A DNA stretch of 64,000 nt from Diacronema lutheri (taxonomy: Eukaryota; Haptophyta; Pavlovophyceae; Pavlovales; Pavlovaceae), in assembly GCA_019448385.1 (NCBI GenBank), contig JAGTXO010000044.1, positions 248,001 to 312,000 on the forward strand. The letters are read 5' to 3'. Position 1 is the first letter of the stretch. Every line of letters starts with the position of its first letter. Shown one piece after another: positions 63,001 to 64,000 of the stretch. A program made the position numbers and the translations under genes. Under the pieces are notes generated by a model. The model saw only the letters and a list, made by a program, of their open reading frames with translations, searched no databases and had not been told where the DNA came from.

Positions 63001-64000
63001 GCGCGCTGCTCGCGCCGGACGACGTGCGCGATCTGTGCGACGCGCAGACGGACGCCGATCGCGCTGCGATCTGGGCGTCGGTGGGCGCGCACGAGGCGAC
63101 GCGCATCTTCGCGCTCGTCACGCGCAACGCGAGCTTGGCGGGCGCGGCGCTGCTCGTGCTGCACACGCCGGCGGGCGCGCCGGCGCGCGCGCTCGGGCTC
63201 GTGGCGACGCGCTCGCGCGCGCCGTCGACGGGCGCGCCGCGCGACGCGCACAGGGCGCTGGTGCAGCGGTTGGACGTGCTGATGGACGCGATCGCCGCGG
63301 CGCGAGGCGCGTCGCCGCTCGAGCTCGAGCTCGCGCTCGCGCCCGAGCCGCAGAGCGCGTGCAACGCGCGTGCGGCCGCGCTGCTCTGCCTGCAGGCCGT
63401 CGCGGACGCGAGCGGCCGTCCCGCCGCTGAGGACGCGCTGGCCGCGCTCGACGACGCGCGCGGCATCGACCGGCACTGCCACGCCGTCCGGCAGCAGATC
63501 GAGGCGAAGCTCGCGTGGCGGCGCGCCGACGGCGCCGTCGGCGTTGACGGCGCCGACGGCGCGCCCGCGCTCGCGCCTGCCGCCGCACCGCCGGCGTGCG
63601 CGCCGGCGCACGCTGCCGGCGAGGCGGCGGTCGACCAGGCGATCGTCACGCGGGTGCGCGACGCGCTGCGCGCGTGGGCGACGACTGGCACCGCGCCCAG
63701 CGCGGCGGTGCTCGACGACGCCTGCGCCGCGTACACGGCGCGCGCACGCGCGCGCAAGGACGCGCGCACGGCGCTGGGCCCGACGCGCGCGGCCGAGCTG
63801 CTCGCCGCGGCCGCGCGCGGCGGAGCCGACGGGGCGGATGCCGCGCGCGCGCTGCTCGGCGGCACGCCGCGCCTGCTCGTCGTGCTCCTCTGCGTGCCCG
63901 TCGCCGCGCCGTCCGGCGAGCCGCCGCGCCCGGTCGGGCTGCTCGTCGCCGACCGGCCGACGGACGACTCGCGCCCGGCCGCGCTCGTGCGCTACGACTT
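52110..64000 (+). CDS. Giant USP / YqaJ / (Fanzor) fusion, copy 2, 3' end outside window
   Basis: Exons 52110-53033, 53177-53503 and from 53661 to the edge, with introns at 53034-53176 and 53504-53660 conserved from copy 1. The USP Cys, QQDAAEFF and His boxes, the protease-like H-D-Q-C set and the YqaJ D...ExK residues (codons 60981, 61026, 61032) are all intact. No stop occurs in the visible part. Substitutions against copy 1 include AAGKTTV to AAGTTTV near 59950, GADAPAH to GAGAPAH near 60042, and KADAKAHED to KADATAHED near 61057. The chromodomain and Fanzor would lie beyond 64000. Confidence 0.7.
53781..53903 (+). repeat. 9-bp tandem repeat GAGCAGCGC (copy 2)
   Basis: About 13.7 units, one unit fewer than copy 1, which shows active length change since duplication. 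Confidence 0.95.
55983..56583 (+). other. Ulp1/C48-like cysteine protease module (copy 2)
   Basis: His, Asp, Gln and Cys positions are unchanged from copy 1 (SGHFTALRL, VLVDTLA, AAQRGATCGLA). Confidence 0.45.
60673..61303 (+). other. YqaJ-like nuclease module (copy 2)
   Basis: All catalytic residues are retained. The one nearby change (K to T in KADAKAHED) lies outside the D...ExK core. Confidence 0.8.

Larger units (their letters stand above)
46502..64000. mobile_element. Giant Helitron-helicase/Fanzor element, copy 2 (right end outside window)
   Basis: Aligns with copy 1 from its first base. The position offset is 36,809 at the left end, 36,675-36,676 after a net 134-bp loss, 36,692 after a 17-bp insertion near 51056, and 36,683 after losing one 9-bp unit. 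Only scattered substitutions separate the copies. At the window edge it corresponds to copy 1 position 27317, inside the giant gene and before the chromodomain. Confidence 0.9.

Noticed and set aside
1-64000. Bacterial or giant-virus origin of the window
   Set aside because: Spliced genes, HOP2, cap methyltransferase, GDT1 and Golgi enzymes point to a eukaryotic nuclear genome. The element, not the host segments, carries the virus-like YqaJ and Fanzor.

Overview
The window is nuclear DNA from a very GC-rich, gene-dense microbial eukaryote. Evidence for this is short GT-AG introns (110-176 nt), a nuclear cap methyltransferase, a meiotic HOP2, OTU and USP deubiquitinases, and Golgi-type glycosyl- and sulfotransferases. 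Base composition, compact head-to-head genes and gene families suggest a microalga, perhaps a haptophyte; that is inference. All three standard stop codons are used. No rRNA, tRNA or CRISPR array was recognised.

Host segment 1 (1-9692) holds a huge sulfotransferase-glycosyltransferase fusion (minus, running off the left edge), an OCA/Siw14-like pseudophosphatase (minus), an LRAT-fold membrane protein (plus), a probable spliced secreted protein (minus) and a two-domain glycosyltransferase (plus). Host segment 2 (31278-46501) holds an mRNA cap guanine-N7 methyltransferase, a GDT1-family cation transporter, an OTU protease, a SAM-domain protein, HOP2, a large coiled-coil protein, a STIMATE-like/SH3 protein, a WW/EF-hand-like protein and an ARM-like tail-anchored protein. 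Six divergent gene pairs have start codons only 29-143 bp apart.

Between and after these lie two nearly identical copies of a giant mobile element. Copy 1 runs from 9693 to about 31277, and copy 2 from 46502 past the right edge. Each copy has, in order: a left end with two palindromes; a decayed minus-strand frame; a nested 313-bp foldback element; a frameshifted Helitron-type PIF1 helicase; and one giant spliced gene. Removing three GT-AG phase-0 introns leaves an open frame of about 5,000 codons. It encodes a ubiquitin-specific protease, a Glu-Gln-Arg repeat, a cysteine-protease-like domain, a YqaJ/lambda-exonuclease-like nuclease, a chromodomain and a complete Fanzor (eukaryotic TnpB) RuvC nuclease. 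I regard this fusion as the most novel object in the window. Copy 2 is cut by the window edge before the chromodomain.

Copy 1 sits 22 bp after a host stop codon. Copy 2 interrupts the 3' end of the ARM-like gene and supplies its last codons and stop. The element therefore lands at gene 3' ends in both cases seen.
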